Below are positions 36,642-45,506 of a stretch of DNA of 64,000 nt, piece after piece. The stretch's first letter is position 1; each line of letters opens with the position of its first letter. Where the stretch lies: NCBI GenBank assembly GCA_965230345.1, contig CBDDKR010000001.1, forward strand, positions 1,076,039 to 1,140,038. The letters run 5' to 3'. The notes beneath the pieces are model-generated. The model made no database searches, had not been told where the DNA came from, and worked only from the letters and a program-made list of their open reading frames with translations. Made by a program: the position numbers and the translations under genes. The DNA comes from JADKBO01 sp965230345 (GTDB lineage Bacteria; Bacteroidota; Bacteroidia; Chitinophagales; Saprospiraceae).

Positions 36642-38270
36642 ATGAAAAGTTACTTAGCTACAAATCCATTATTACTTTTATTTGTAGTAGCTGCAATTGG
36701 CTACCTCGTAGGTAATATCCGAATCAAAGGTTTAAGTTTAGGAGTTGCAGCTGTATTGTTTGTAGGGTTATTGTTTGGAATGATTAACCCAGAATACAAT
36801 GTAGATCCAATTGTGTTCAAAATAGGGTTGATCTTTTTTGTGTACTCCATTGGATTAAGTTCTGGTCCTGCATTCTTTAAATCTTTCAGAAGGAATGGAT
36901 GGAGAGATATTGGCTATGTCATCATTATGTTAACATCTACCCTGCTCATCGCAATGGGCGCACATTTTATTTTTAATTTTAGTCATGGGATTACTACGGG
37001 ATTGTATTCAGGTAGTTCAACAAATACAACAGCTCTGGCTGCAATTATTGACTTAATAAATAATACTAAAACAGGAGATAATTCAGACGAGATTCAACAA
37101 TTGGTAGTGGGTTATACCTATTCATATCCAGTAGGTGTAATTGGAGTAATGATCGTTCTAAAACTAATGGAGAGATTTTTCAAAATCGACTATAAAAAAG
37201 AAAAAAAGCTTTTAAAAAAGGATTACTCGGTTGATTCTAAGTTAACATCAAGAACCATAAAAATCACGAATGCTGATGTTGATGGTTTGAAAATAAGGGA
37301 CTTCAATAAGAAGCATAATTATAATGTGATTTTTGGTAGGATTCAAAAGAGTGAAGAGATTGGATTGACCCATTTTGATACCGTCCTTAATCTAGGTGAT
37401 CGAATTATGATTATTGGAAATGTAGATGATATCAAAGCGGCTACGTCTGAATTAGGTAAAGAGTCTGAAAACACTTTTTATCATGATAGAAAGACTTATG
37501 ATATTAGAAGAATATTTGTGTCCAATCCTGAAGTTGTTGGGAGTACCATTTCAAGTCTTAATTTACCTGAGAAGTTTGATGCTGTAATCACTAGAATACG
37601 ACGAGGAGACATTGATATTCTTGCAAAGGGCAATACGATTTTAGAATTAGGAGATCGTATCAGATTTATTGCTCGACGTGAAGATTTAAATAGGTTGTCA
37701 GAATATTTTGGAGATTCATATTACGCGAGTAGTCGAGTGAACTTGTTCTCATTTGGTTTGGGAATCGCTATTGGTTTGTTATTGGGATTGGTCGAATTTT
37801 CACTTCCAGGTGGGTTAACCTTTAACCTTGGGTATGCTGGTGGACCACTTATTGTTGGTATTCTCCTTGGTGCACTTCGTAAGACTGGACCTATCGTATG
37901 GACTCTACCCTATGGTGCTAATGTTACCCTACAGCAAATCGGGTTGATAATGCTACTTGCTGTTGTCGGATTAAAATCAGGTAATAGTTTCTTGGAGTCT
38001 TTAGGTCAATTCGAAGGTCTAAACATATTTATGGGTGGAGTTTTCATTACAATTTTATCTTCTATTATAAGTATATACATCGGATACAAGATATTCAAGA
38101 TTCCCTATACACTATTACTTGGATTTATGAGTAATCAGCCAGCTATTCTGGAGTTTGGACAAGATTTGTCGAAGAATAAGATTCCTGTTATTGGTTATAC
38201 AGTAATGTTTCCTATAGCGATGATTCTTAAAATATTATATGCTCAAATTTTGTATTTGATTCTCTCTTAG
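36642..38270 (+). CDS. AspT/YidE/YbjL-family transporter
   Basis: A 542-residue membrane transporter of the aspartate-alanine exchanger family. Two blocks of five to six helices (residues 1-180 and 360-542) flank a cytoplasmic region with two RCK_C/TrkA_C-like domains (GLKIRDFNKKHNYNVIFGRI and STISSLNLPEKFDAVITRI, each followed by LGDRI...). GLYSGSSTNTTALAAI and GFMSNQPAILEFG carry the repeated family signatures. It probably exchanges dicarboxylate amino acids or organic acids. It lies after the PhoR-like gene with about 80 bases between, and is not clearly in its operon. Confidence 0.88.
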   Translation: MKSYLATNPLLLLFVVAAIGYLVGNIRIKGLSLGVAAVLFVGLLFGMINPEYNVDPIVFKIGLIFFVYSIGLSSGPAFFKSFRRNGWRDIGYVIIMLTSTLLIAMGAHFIFNFSHGITTGLYSGSSTNTTALAAIIDLINNTKTGDNSDEIQQLVVGYTYSYPVGVIGVMIVLKLMERFFKIDYKKEKKLLKKDYSVDSKLTSRTIKITNADVDGLKIRDFNKKHNYNVIFGRIQKSEEIGLTHFDTVLNLGDRIMIIGNVDDIKAATSELGKESENTFYHDRKTYDIRRIFVSNPEVVGSTISSLNLPEKFDAVITRIRRGDIDILAKGNTILELGDRIRFIARREDLNRLSEYFGDSYYASSRVNLFSFGLGIAIGLLLGLVEFSLPGGLTFNLGYAGGPLIVGILLGALRKTGPIVWTLPYGANVTLQQIGLIMLLAVVGLKSGNSFLESLGQFEGLNIFMGGVFITILSSIISIYIGYKIFKIPYTLLLGFMSNQPAILEFGQDLSKNKIPVIGYTVMFPIAMILKILYAQILYLILS

Positions 38271-38323
38271 TTCATATTATAATATTATTTAATATATAGT
38301 AGACATATTATCAATTATTATTA

Positions 38324-38331
38324 TATATTTG
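38324..38331 (+). promoter_or_regulatory. candidate -7 box upstream of the SPOR gene
   Basis: TATATTTG fits the -7 consensus, 30 bases before the ATG at 38,361. No TTG element is seen at the right distance. Confidence 0.45.
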
Positions 38332-38360
38332 CAAAATATAATGTATAATTTTAATTAATT

Positions 38361-40577
38361 ATGAGAAAACTACATTTATTCGTAATTACGATATTATTGT
38401 CTATTCAGTCTATTGCTCAAAGTTCTCAGAAAATAGCCCAGATGCAATTTGACTCTGGTGATTACTTGCAGTCTTTGCAATCTTATCTGAGCCTAAAGGA
38501 AGGTAAAACATATTCCTTAAATAATACTTTGCAAATCGCAAGATGTTATTCTGCTCTAGGTTTAGAAGTTAAGGCAAATAAGTGGTACGGTGATGCTATT
38601 TCGAAAACAGCCAATAACCTTCAATACAATTTGGAAATTGGAAGATCGATGATGTTGACGGAACAATACGAATTGGCTAGAGAATTATTTTCTGGGTACA
38701 AATTGGTTGATCCCAAAACAGCAAATCATTTTCTAGGAATGTTGGATAATCTTGAGCACATCAATAACAATCAAGATAATTATAGTTCATCGAATGCCTT
38801 ACATTCTAATTCTATTAGCAATGAATTTGCGGCCATATTATATAATGGTGAATTATTACGATCGGGTGATCATAAATTGGCGCAATTAAAAGATAATACT
38901 TTATCTCGAATAAATTCTCCGGGTTGTTCTATTATGATTGATGCACTAGATAATTCCTTATTAAAGGAAAATCAGATTGTAGGTAATATGGCTCCGTTTT
39001 ACATCAATGAAGCCAATGATATTGCTTATGTCAACTATACTTCTAAATGTCAAAGTTTCAAAGCTAGAAGAGATAACAATAGCATTTATATAGGTTCTAT
39101 TAAAGACCGAAAAATTTTAAATGAAGAGCCATTTTCGTACAACAAAGTGGGTGTATCAAATACAGATCCCTTTTTAACTAAAGAAGGTTCCGTACTGTAC
39201 TTTTCATCAGATATGCCTGGAGGGTTTGGAGGATTTGATTTATACTACAGTATAAAAGATAATGATTCATGGAGTGCTCCTGTAAACTTAGGCGAAGAAA
39301 TTAATACACCTGGAGACGATATTACACCTTTTATAGATGAGGAGAATAATTTATACTTCGCTTCGGATTATCACTATGGCCTTGGTGGTTTTGATATTTT
39401 TAAGGCAGAATATGTTTTAGGAAACTGGATAAATGTAACGAACTTAGGTGGAAATGTTAATAGTTCAGGAAACGACTACTACCCTTACATTGATGAAATT
39501 CAGAATAGAATTTATTATACTTCGAATAGAAATGAAAGTCTTGGAGGAGAAGATATCTTTTTTAGTCATGTTCATGATATTCAATTTGAATTAAGTGAAT
39601 CTGAAACACCTATGGCATTGATAGTTTCAGATCAAGAAAATGCGTTGGATGAAGATGGATTCAATGAATTTGAAATGCCCAAGGCTCAGTATATTGGGGA
39701 CTATCAACAACCAAGAAGAAGTAATGTCACTTTGGTTAGTCTTCCTCAGCATAGAGATAATATAATACCAGTTAAGTGGAACTTTAACATGAAGAGAAGT
39801 GGTGTTAACGAATTTGTTCATGTACCTAATAATGATGTTGTAGATGTAACACCTCCACCAGCGTTCAAACTTCCAACATCAAAAAAATCGGATAATGTAG
39901 ATTTAGTAAGTTTTGAGGGAGCAAGATTAGTTGCTGTAGGAGAAGTAATTGAAAAGCCAATAGAATCTGTTTACTTTATTCAGTTAGCGGCATTCTATTC
40001 AACAAAAGGACAAATGAAAACTTATCAATCATTATCTTCTTTGGGGAATATATATAAAGTATCTGCTGGTGCAGCAGTGAAAGTTAGACTAGGGCATTTT
40101 GCAAATCATTCGGAAGCTTCTAATGTTCTACAGCGTGTAAGAAATCTTGGCTTTGATGATGCATTCTTAGTAAACACCGACCTGGATCCAAGAAACATGG
40201 AACTTATTTACTCCAATTTTGACGAGAATACTACTACAACAATAAATGATAACAATAATGTTATTGAAGAATCAGAGGATGCTGAAACAAGTAGCAATAA
40301 CTTTGAATACTCAAAACCAATAAGTAATGAGTCCATCGAATACAAGGTAAGGCTTGCATCGTATGAAGATCCAATTTGGTTTGAATCCTCTAAAATTAAG
40401 GATTTAGGGCAATTAGAGCAATGGAGTAAAGGTGCTTGGACTATTTTTATTCTAAGTGGATTTGATTCTTATGAATCAGCAGATCAAGCAAGAATTAAAG
40501 CGGTAAATCGTGGATACGCAGATGCTGAAGTAGTCATCGATAATCAAGGAATAATTGAGCGTCTAAAGAAAAATTAA
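38361..40577 (+). CDS. TPR-PD40-SPOR exported protein
   Basis: A 738-residue protein with a signal peptide (LHLFVITILLSIQSIAQ). TPR-like helices (to about 150) lead to a beta-propeller with PD40/WD40-like repeats (VLYFSSDMPGGFGGFDLYY, NNLYFASDYHYGLGGFDIF, NRIYYTSNRNESLGGEDIF). A low-complexity linker follows, then one clear SPOR domain (YFIQLAAFYSTKGQMKTY, about 535-610) and a second diverged one at the C-terminus (YKVRLASYEDPIWF). The TPR-propeller order resembles PorE-type envelope proteins, but with SPOR in place of OmpA. SPOR domains bind denuded peptidoglycan, so this may be a wall-anchored, division-site or secretion-linked factor. Confidence 0.8.
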   Translation: MRKLHLFVITILLSIQSIAQSSQKIAQMQFDSGDYLQSLQSYLSLKEGKTYSLNNTLQIARCYSALGLEVKANKWYGDAISKTANNLQYNLEIGRSMMLTEQYELARELFSGYKLVDPKTANHFLGMLDNLEHINNNQDNYSSSNALHSNSISNEFAAILYNGELLRSGDHKLAQLKDNTLSRINSPGCSIMIDALDNSLLKENQIVGNMAPFYINEANDIAYVNYTSKCQSFKARRDNNSIYIGSIKDRKILNEEPFSYNKVGVSNTDPFLTKEGSVLYFSSDMPGGFGGFDLYYSIKDNDSWSAPVNLGEEINTPGDDITPFIDEENNLYFASDYHYGLGGFDIFKAEYVLGNWINVTNLGGNVNSSGNDYYPYIDEIQNRIYYTSNRNESLGGEDIFFSHVHDIQFELSESETPMALIVSDQENALDEDGFNEFEMPKAQYIGDYQQPRRSNVTLVSLPQHRDNIIPVKWNFNMKRSGVNEFVHVPNNDVVDVTPPPAFKLPTSKKSDNVDLVSFEGARLVAVGEVIEKPIESVYFIQLAAFYSTKGQMKTYQSLSSLGNIYKVSAGAAVKVRLGHFANHSEASNVLQRVRNLGFDDAFLVNTDLDPRNMELIYSNFDENTTTTINDNNNVIEESEDAETSSNNFEYSKPISNESIEYKVRLASYEDPIWFESSKIKDLGQLEQWSKGAWTIFILSGFDSYESADQARIKAVNRGYADAEVVIDNQGIIERLKKN

Positions 40578-40605
40578 GACAGACAAACATTGAATAAAAT
40601 GTCGA

Positions 40606-40644
40606 AGAGGAAGTTTCGTAATGAGACTTCCTCTTTTCTTTTTT
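40606..40644 (+). terminator. intrinsic terminator after the SPOR gene
   Basis: AGAGGAAGTTTC-GTAAT-GAGACTTCCTCT gives a 12-bp stem (one G-T pair), followed by TTTCTTTTTT. Strong. Confidence 0.92.
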
Positions 40645-41043
40645 ATAGGTTTATGTCACAAACTTAAGACACTGTAATAATGATAAAGCTAAATAATATT
40701 GACCTCAAAGTACTACCAAAACTAAATTTCACTCCTTAATATCTAAGTATTTGAAATCTAAGTTATTGGGTTAAGATGAAAGTACGACGTATTTCTGATT
40801 TTCAAGCAAGCATTATTTTTCCATATTATGAAGAGATTATCAAGAATACTATATGGGTTTGAGTAAACAGCATTGGGCAAATTATTGAAGCCTTTTGGGG
40901 GTAACCTAATGAACAGATATTATTTTCATCATCAAAACAATTTGCTGGATCTGAGGTGTCTTGTATTGACTAAAGTACCAACCGCTAACGGTGAGTATAT
41001 GGAGCGTAGCCGTGTATATCTTAAATGATCGCCATGGATATTG
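40645..41043. other. intergenic stretch with a structured cassette-like edge
   Basis: No open frame of note is present. At 40,978-41,036 lies a GC-rich block, ACCAACCGCTAACGG followed by GTATATGGAGCGTAGCCG, that contrasts with its AT-rich surroundings and lies just outside the 3' end of the serine hydrolase gene. A second structured block is on the other side of that gene. The rest of the stretch shows nothing recognisable. Confidence 0.5.
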
Positions 41044-42291
41044 TTACCTTTTCATCATTTTAACTTTCTTCCTCATATAAGGTATAAATAAAACCAAAAT
41101 GGTCAAATACCCAAGGACTAATATTGATATGATCATTCTAATATTAGAACTCATAACAGTATTATTAAGAATTCCAGTTTTCCAAAAATTCCATTCATCT
41201 GCTATCTCCGATGCAAATCCCCAATTCCCATTTCCAAACACAACAATTCCATCTTGAGTCTTAAGATTTATTCTTGCTGCATTACTAATCGCATCTAAGC
41301 TTACCCCATCATGACCAATAATCATGTCTCCAGAACCTTTTTTAGCAAATATCATTGGTCCCAAACCATGCATCTCTTGTCCAGAAGGAGTATGAATTTT
41401 ATTCATCAACTTAATCGTCTCCCTTTTCAATACATCATTCACAGCAAAGTTTGCTTTTAAGAACAAGCTAAAATCATTGATGTTGGTATATAAGGACGAA
41501 GATGCAAGTGATGAATACTTATAATGGGGAGCTATAGATGAATCACTCTTGTAAAACGTGGCTAAATGCAAAGAAGAAGAGTCTGACCAGTGGTAAGAAG
41601 TTTGATTCATTTTCAGTGGTTTAAAAACAGCTTCTGTCATATAATCATTAAATAATTGACCACTTACTTCCTCTATAACTAATTGAAGTAAAGTATAACC
41701 ACCACCTGAGTATTTGTATTGACTATTGGGTGCATATCCTACTCTTGTAGCACCTTTAGTATAGTAGGCATCTGCAGCCTTTGTTAATGATTCTTCCAAA
41801 GTTTGGACGGAGTCCTTAGATCTGAACCCAGCATAACCAAGGCCATCAATTAATCCTGAAGTATGACAAAGTAGATTTCGAACAGTGACTTCACTATTTT
41901 CGAATTCGCTCTCTGGTAGATGCCATCGGCTTAAGTAATTTTCTACGGGATCGTCAAGATTTAATTTACCTTCTTGAGCCAATGCCATTATGCCCCAAGC
42001 TGTCACCCATTTACTTACTGATGACATTTGAAACATTGTATGCTTATCAATTGGCTCATCAATGGAATAATAAAAATCTTTAGAAACTTCTCCGTCTTCA
42101 AATAATACCATGGCTAAATTTCCTACAAACTCTTTTTCAAGTTTTGCTTTGGTCGCTTCGATAAACGATTTTGGTGTTTTCTCCGTGGTAATAGGTTTTA
42201 ATAAAAAGCCAGAATTAATACCTATATTAACTATTGCTGTCCATGTTAAAAGTAATACTACTAGAAAGACTATATATTTAACTATTCTCAT
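41044..42291 (-). CDS. serine hydrolase of the beta-lactamase (class C/AmpC-like) fold
   Basis: A 415-residue protein with an N-terminal membrane helix or uncleaved signal (KYIVFLVVLLLTWTAIVNIG). The catalytic S91-V-S-K94 motif is in FQMSSVSKWVTAWG, the Tyr of the YxN-like triad is in YKYSGGGYTLLQ, and MIIGHDGVSLDA supplies the third HxG-type motif. A hydrophobic C-terminal helix (MIISILVLGYLTILVLFIPYM) makes it a two-pass or bitopic membrane protein. Members include esterases and peptidases; it is not evidence of drug resistance. It stands alone, flanked by structured GC-rich blocks, and may be a mobile or recently acquired gene. Confidence 0.85.
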   Translation of the reverse strand: MRIVKYIVFLVVLLLTWTAIVNIGINSGFLLKPITTEKTPKSFIEATKAKLEKEFVGNLAMVLFEDGEVSKDFYYSIDEPIDKHTMFQMSSVSKWVTAWGIMALAQEGKLNLDDPVENYLSRWHLPESEFENSEVTVRNLLCHTSGLIDGLGYAGFRSKDSVQTLEESLTKAADAYYTKGATRVGYAPNSQYKYSGGGYTLLQLVIEEVSGQLFNDYMTEAVFKPLKMNQTSYHWSDSSSLHLATFYKSDSSIAPHYKYSSLASSSLYTNINDFSLFLKANFAVNDVLKRETIKLMNKIHTPSGQEMHGLGPMIFAKKGSGDMIIGHDGVSLDAISNAARINLKTQDGIVVFGNGNWGFASEIADEWNFWKTGILNNTVMSSNIRMIISILVLGYLTILVLFIPYMRKKVKMMKR

Positions 42292-42301
42292 TTGCTTATA
42301 T

Positions 42302-42377
42302 GTTGGTGCTCAAGATTATCTTAATGAAGGGTAGCGATTCGGCAAAACCCAGCATGATCGCTTAGCCCATATTGCCG
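42302..42377. repeat. structured inverted-repeat block upstream of the serine hydrolase
   Basis: GTTGGT at 42,302-42,307 mirrors ACCAAC on the far side of the serine hydrolase (40,978-40,983). Downstream, AGCGAT/ATCGCT (42,333-42,338 and 42,357-42,362) and CGGCAA/TTGCCG (42,340-42,345 and 42,372-42,377) are interleaved inverted repeats in GC-rich sequence. This looks like a structured recombination edge or REP-type unit. Confidence 0.45.
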
Positions 42378-42441
42378 TTTTAACCATTGTTCTCTTTCGT
42401 TTCTTTTCCTAAAAATCCAGTTTAATTCAAATATTCTCAAT

Positions 42442-42669
42442 TTAATACAACTTATCATACTGCCTTCCTTTTTTACCCTGATATTGTTTCTGATTGAATT
42501 GATAAATAAAAGAAACATTTAATTGTGGTACTCTCACTTGGGAAGTGATATGTTGCTTAAACTGTTCGCCTGTTCTATCTATCTGAAAAGCCCAAGTATC
42601 AAAAACGTCTCTTATATTCAAGGCAAGGAATGCTTTATCGTTACGGAATGGTGGCATTTTTCGAGGCCT
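42442..42669 (-). pseudogene. C-terminal fragment of an outer-membrane receptor
   Basis: About 75 residues match the end of Bacteroidota outer-membrane beta-barrel (OMP_b-brl_3/TonB-receptor-like) proteins: LALNIRDVFDTWAFQIDRTG, a late strand QLNVSFIYQFNQ and a short basic tail before the stop. The gene is truncated on its 5' side: in this frame a stop is reached at 42,670-42,672 and no receptor sequence continues beyond. The break falls where the surrounding sequence style changes, so it probably marks the join between two source genomes and not a genuine pseudogene. Confidence 0.65.
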
Positions 42670-42800
42670 TCACCTAATAGTGGATTGTCGGACATGTTAT
42701 GGAAATGTTATTAAAACTTTTTATTCTGCTCAAAGACTGAAACAAAGCTTATCTTTGGCGCGTTTCGAAGGAAAGTAAATAAGCCAAACAAAATATCCAT
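42660..42800. other. probable junction between bacterial segments A and B
   Basis: The receptor fragment ends abruptly near 42,670. On the same strand a 25-codon frame begins at 42,695 with MSDNPLLGEG, which resembles the start of an oligopeptidase-type gene, and stops at 42,618. Beyond 42,800 codon choice and repeats differ from the left side. Confidence 0.5.
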
Positions 42801-43772
42801 ATGGCACAAACAGAATTTAAATCAGATGTAGATGCAGTAGATGCACTGGCTGACTCCTACAATGTTTTACGCAAAGAGATTGGTAAAGTAATTGTTGGTC
42901 AGGAGGATGTAGTGAAAGCAGTGATCATTTCGCTTTTTGGTAACGGGCACAGCCTATTGGTTGGTGTACCTGGTTTGGCAAAGACCCTATTGGTGAGTAC
43001 AATCGCAGAAGTACTTGACCTGGATTTCAAAAGAATTCAGTTTACTCCAGACCTTATGCCTTCTGATATCACAGGATCTGAAGTATTGGATGAAGACCGC
43101 CACTTCAAATTTAATAAAGGGCCTTTATTCTCAAATATTGTCCTCGCCGATGAGATCAACCGTACCCCTCCTAAAACACAGGCAGCCCTCCTGGAAGCAA
43201 TGCAGGAACGATCTGTTACCGTCAGTGGTGTACGCCACGTTTTGCCAGCACCGTTCTTTGTATTGGCTACCCAAAACCCCATCGAGCAGGAAGGAACATA
43301 CCCTCTACCAGAAGCACAGCTCGACCGTTTCATGTTCAATATTCCTTTAGATTATCCTTCTTATCAAGAGGAAATCGATGTAGTAAAAGGTACAACTACT
43401 ATACAAAATTATGATTTAAAGAATGTACTTACTGCCGAACAGATCATGACTTTCCAGCAACTTATCCGTAAGGTACCTATTGCTGATAATGTATTGGAAT
43501 ATGCAGTATCTCTAGCGACAAAAACACGCCCTAACACAGAAAGGGCTACACAGAAAGTAAATAATTACATTAGCTGGGGGGCAGGGCCTCGTGCTTCTCA
43601 ATACCTCGTGCTTGGAGCTAAATGCCATGCCGCTATCAATGGTAAATATTCTCCAGATATCGAAGATGTGCAGGCTATTGCCAAATATGTACTTCGCCAC
43701 CGTATTGTAAGAAACTACAAAGCAGAAGCAGAAGGCATTACAGAAGAGAATGTGATTGAGAGCTTATTTTAA
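42801..43772 (+). CDS. MoxR-family AAA ATPase
   Basis: A 323-residue MoxR AAA+ ATPase. The Walker A segment is GVPGLAKTLLV, Walker B is VLADEINRTPPKTQAALLEA, the sensor region includes VLATQNPIEQEGTYPLPEAQ and the lid has the typical ISWGAGPRASQYL. MoxR proteins act as chaperones in the maturation of complexes, often with DUF58/VWA partners. No DUF58 gene follows; the next gene is an unrelated secreted protein 466 bases away. Arginine codons are mostly CGN, unlike segment A. Confidence 0.94.
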   Translation: MAQTEFKSDVDAVDALADSYNVLRKEIGKVIVGQEDVVKAVIISLFGNGHSLLVGVPGLAKTLLVSTIAEVLDLDFKRIQFTPDLMPSDITGSEVLDEDRHFKFNKGPLFSNIVLADEINRTPPKTQAALLEAMQERSVTVSGVRHVLPAPFFVLATQNPIEQEGTYPLPEAQLDRFMFNIPLDYPSYQEEIDVVKGTTTIQNYDLKNVLTAEQIMTFQQLIRKVPIADNVLEYAVSLATKTRPNTERATQKVNNYISWGAGPRASQYLVLGAKCHAAINGKYSPDIEDVQAIAKYVLRHRIVRNYKAEAEGITEENVIESLF

Positions 43773-43800
43773 TTAAGTCACTACGCCGGAGCCTTGCTAA

Positions 43801-43838
43801 GGCTAACTAATTATGAAGCTCTTCATAATTAGTTAGCC
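43801..43838. repeat. perfect 18-bp palindrome
   Basis: GGCTAACTAATTATGAAG-CT-CTTCATAATTAGTTAGCC is a perfect inverted repeat with a 2-base centre, 29 bases after the MoxR stop. It could serve as a terminator or be a cruciform or REP-type site; no T run directly follows. The remaining 400 bases up to 44,238 hold nothing recognisable. Confidence 0.75.
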
Positions 43839-44238
43839 CTATATTTACATCATAATATATTCCTTTTTTTAGGCTTACTAATAATAATCATTCCCACCCA
43901 AGTACTTTTATTTAAAGACATTCAGGAATCCCTCCTACCAATCTAGTCCATTTTTTATTACAATAAACCATCATAAAAACATAAATATCAATGCTTTAAA
44001 CAAAATAAAGCAACATTTATTTGTGGTAAACCTCTTAAAATGTCTTTGCTTACGCTGTAATTCCCGATTAACTTGCAGTAAATTATTGTTAGGGCAGTGT
44101 CAGTATAAAATAAAGATGTAAAATACCATCTTAATTTATATCGCTGACAGCATCATACCCCCTAAAAAACGAAGGCTGACTCAACTCAGCATCAATTAAG
44201 TTAATCAAAGTTTACATACATACTTAAAACACATTTTT

Positions 44239-45360
44239 ATGAAAAAGACCATCTTATTATTTTTTTTTATCCTATCAGGCATCCTGATCTCAGAAGCACA
44301 GGTATCTTGTTCTAATACCTGCGATAATATCAATCTACAACAATTTCGAAACGAGAGCCTGCGCCTTATCAATAATTATCGGGAAAATATGGGGAAAGAA
44401 AGATTGGTTATTGATCAATTTTTAAACGAAGCTGCGCAAAATTATGTAGAATGGTGCGTAAGAAATGTAAGAAGTTATGAGCGTAACCCGCATGAAGCTG
44501 ACGGAACTACTCATGAACAAAGAATATCAAGAGTGATTGATATCAGGAGTGGATCCTACGATTTTAAAGGTACTGGTGAAAATGTAGCGCGTGGATACCC
44601 GTGTGCAAAAGAAGCCTTTGAGGGCTGGAAAAGTTCCTCAAGCCATAACTGGCAAATGCTGAATCAAGATCACGAATACATTGGTTTTGGCATTGCCTGC
44701 TACGATGGCACTTTCATTGCAGCTCAGGTTTTTGGAAATCAGAAATTCCAGAAAGCGTCTCAAGACTTTAAGTTTAATGACGATTTTAGATACGACCTCT
44801 CTACTCATGAGTTTTCTTTTTCTTATGAGGCTTCAAAAGATTTTGCAAAGAGGAATCGAAATATATGGCCTTTTTTAGAATATAGAATTTATGACGAATA
44901 CGGTGACGAATGGAACTATGGTGGTATCGGATCAACAGGTGTAAATATGGGAGTGGTAACTATTGAAAGAGAAGTAGGAATCAATTCATCTTATCCAGAC
45001 AAACGGGTTAAACCGGGCTACCAAATGAAGATTAGATATTTTGATGGACGCGGATATCAGGAAAAATACTATAACATAGGACCACCTGTGAATTTTGTAG
45101 CTATAAACTCTAGTGATTTTGTCAAAGATTTTACCATAGACAAAGATGCCAAAACAGCTAGAGTCAGAACAGAACGGCAAAGGGAACGACGAAGCTTACA
45201 AATGGAAGTAAAATATGACGGGCGTGCAGTAGGATGGATTTTCTTTTCCCGAGAAGAACAGGATAAGACGACAAGTTTGTTTACAAACCGTGTAAAAAGT
45301 GGCACCTACGAGTTGTGGATTGATAACAGACCCGTCAAAACGTATACAGTCGGAAAATAG
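44239..45360 (+). CDS. secreted CAP (SCP/PR1)-domain protein
   Basis: A 373-residue protein with a signal peptide (KTILLFFFILSGILISEAQ). Residues 35-165 are a CAP domain: LINNYRENMGKERLVIDQFL, a zinc-type His in NPHEADGTTHEQRI, GENVARGYP and SSSHNWQMLNQDHEYIGFGIA. The remaining 200 residues look like two beta-sandwich domains (IYDEYGDEWNYGGIGSTG, then GTYELWIDNRPVKTY). CAP proteins are secreted and bind sterols or act in host or microbe interactions; the ligand here is unknown. It stands alone and ends 46 bases before a strong hairpin. Confidence 0.85.
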   Translation: MKKTILLFFFILSGILISEAQVSCSNTCDNINLQQFRNESLRLINNYRENMGKERLVIDQFLNEAAQNYVEWCVRNVRSYERNPHEADGTTHEQRISRVIDIRSGSYDFKGTGENVARGYPCAKEAFEGWKSSSSHNWQMLNQDHEYIGFGIACYDGTFIAAQVFGNQKFQKASQDFKFNDDFRYDLSTHEFSFSYEASKDFAKRNRNIWPFLEYRIYDEYGDEWNYGGIGSTGVNMGVVTIEREVGINSSYPDKRVKPGYQMKIRYFDGRGYQEKYYNIGPPVNFVAINSSDFVKDFTIDKDAKTARVRTERQRERRSLQMEVKYDGRAVGWIFFSREEQDKTTSLFTNRVKSGTYELWIDNRPVKTYTVGK

Positions 45361-45407
45361 TGTAGACGAGACAGGATAAAAATATACCATGTTTTTAACA
45401 TGAGTCA

Positions 45408-45440
45408 TCCCGAATTTTTGTTTTTCACAAAAATTCGGGA
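45408..45440 (+). terminator. strong hairpin, likely terminator of the CAP gene
   Basis: TCCCGAATTTTTG and CAAAAATTCGGGA form a perfect 13-bp stem with a 7-base loop, 47 bases after the CAP gene stop. The T-rich 3' side of the left arm is typical of bidirectional terminators. It is the left half of the larger inverted-repeat element. Confidence 0.65.
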
Positions 45441-45443
45441 TTT

Positions 45444-45506
45444 CGTATTGGCGTCAACTTAAGCGTTTTGCTCCGCAAAACGCTTTTGGCTGGAGGCTGG
45501 GCAAAA
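45444..45506 (+). repeat. 63-bp dispersed repeat, copy 1
   Basis: CGTATTGGCGTCAACTTAAG then the hairpin GCGTTTTGC-TCC-GCAAAACGC and a GGAGGCTGGGCAAAA tail. It matches 48,479-48,541 at about 57 of 63 positions. No copy is seen in segment A. Confidence 0.8.

Noticed and set aside
41044..42291. Antibiotic resistance beta-lactamase
   Set aside because: Only the general serine-hydrolase fold is supported; the extra membrane helix and motifs fit peptidase/esterase relatives better.
40978..42377. Integron attC sites around the serine hydrolase
   Set aside because: The 7-bp core sites expected of attC (GTTRRRY and its partner) are not clearly present and there is no integrase. It is reported only as a structured edge.
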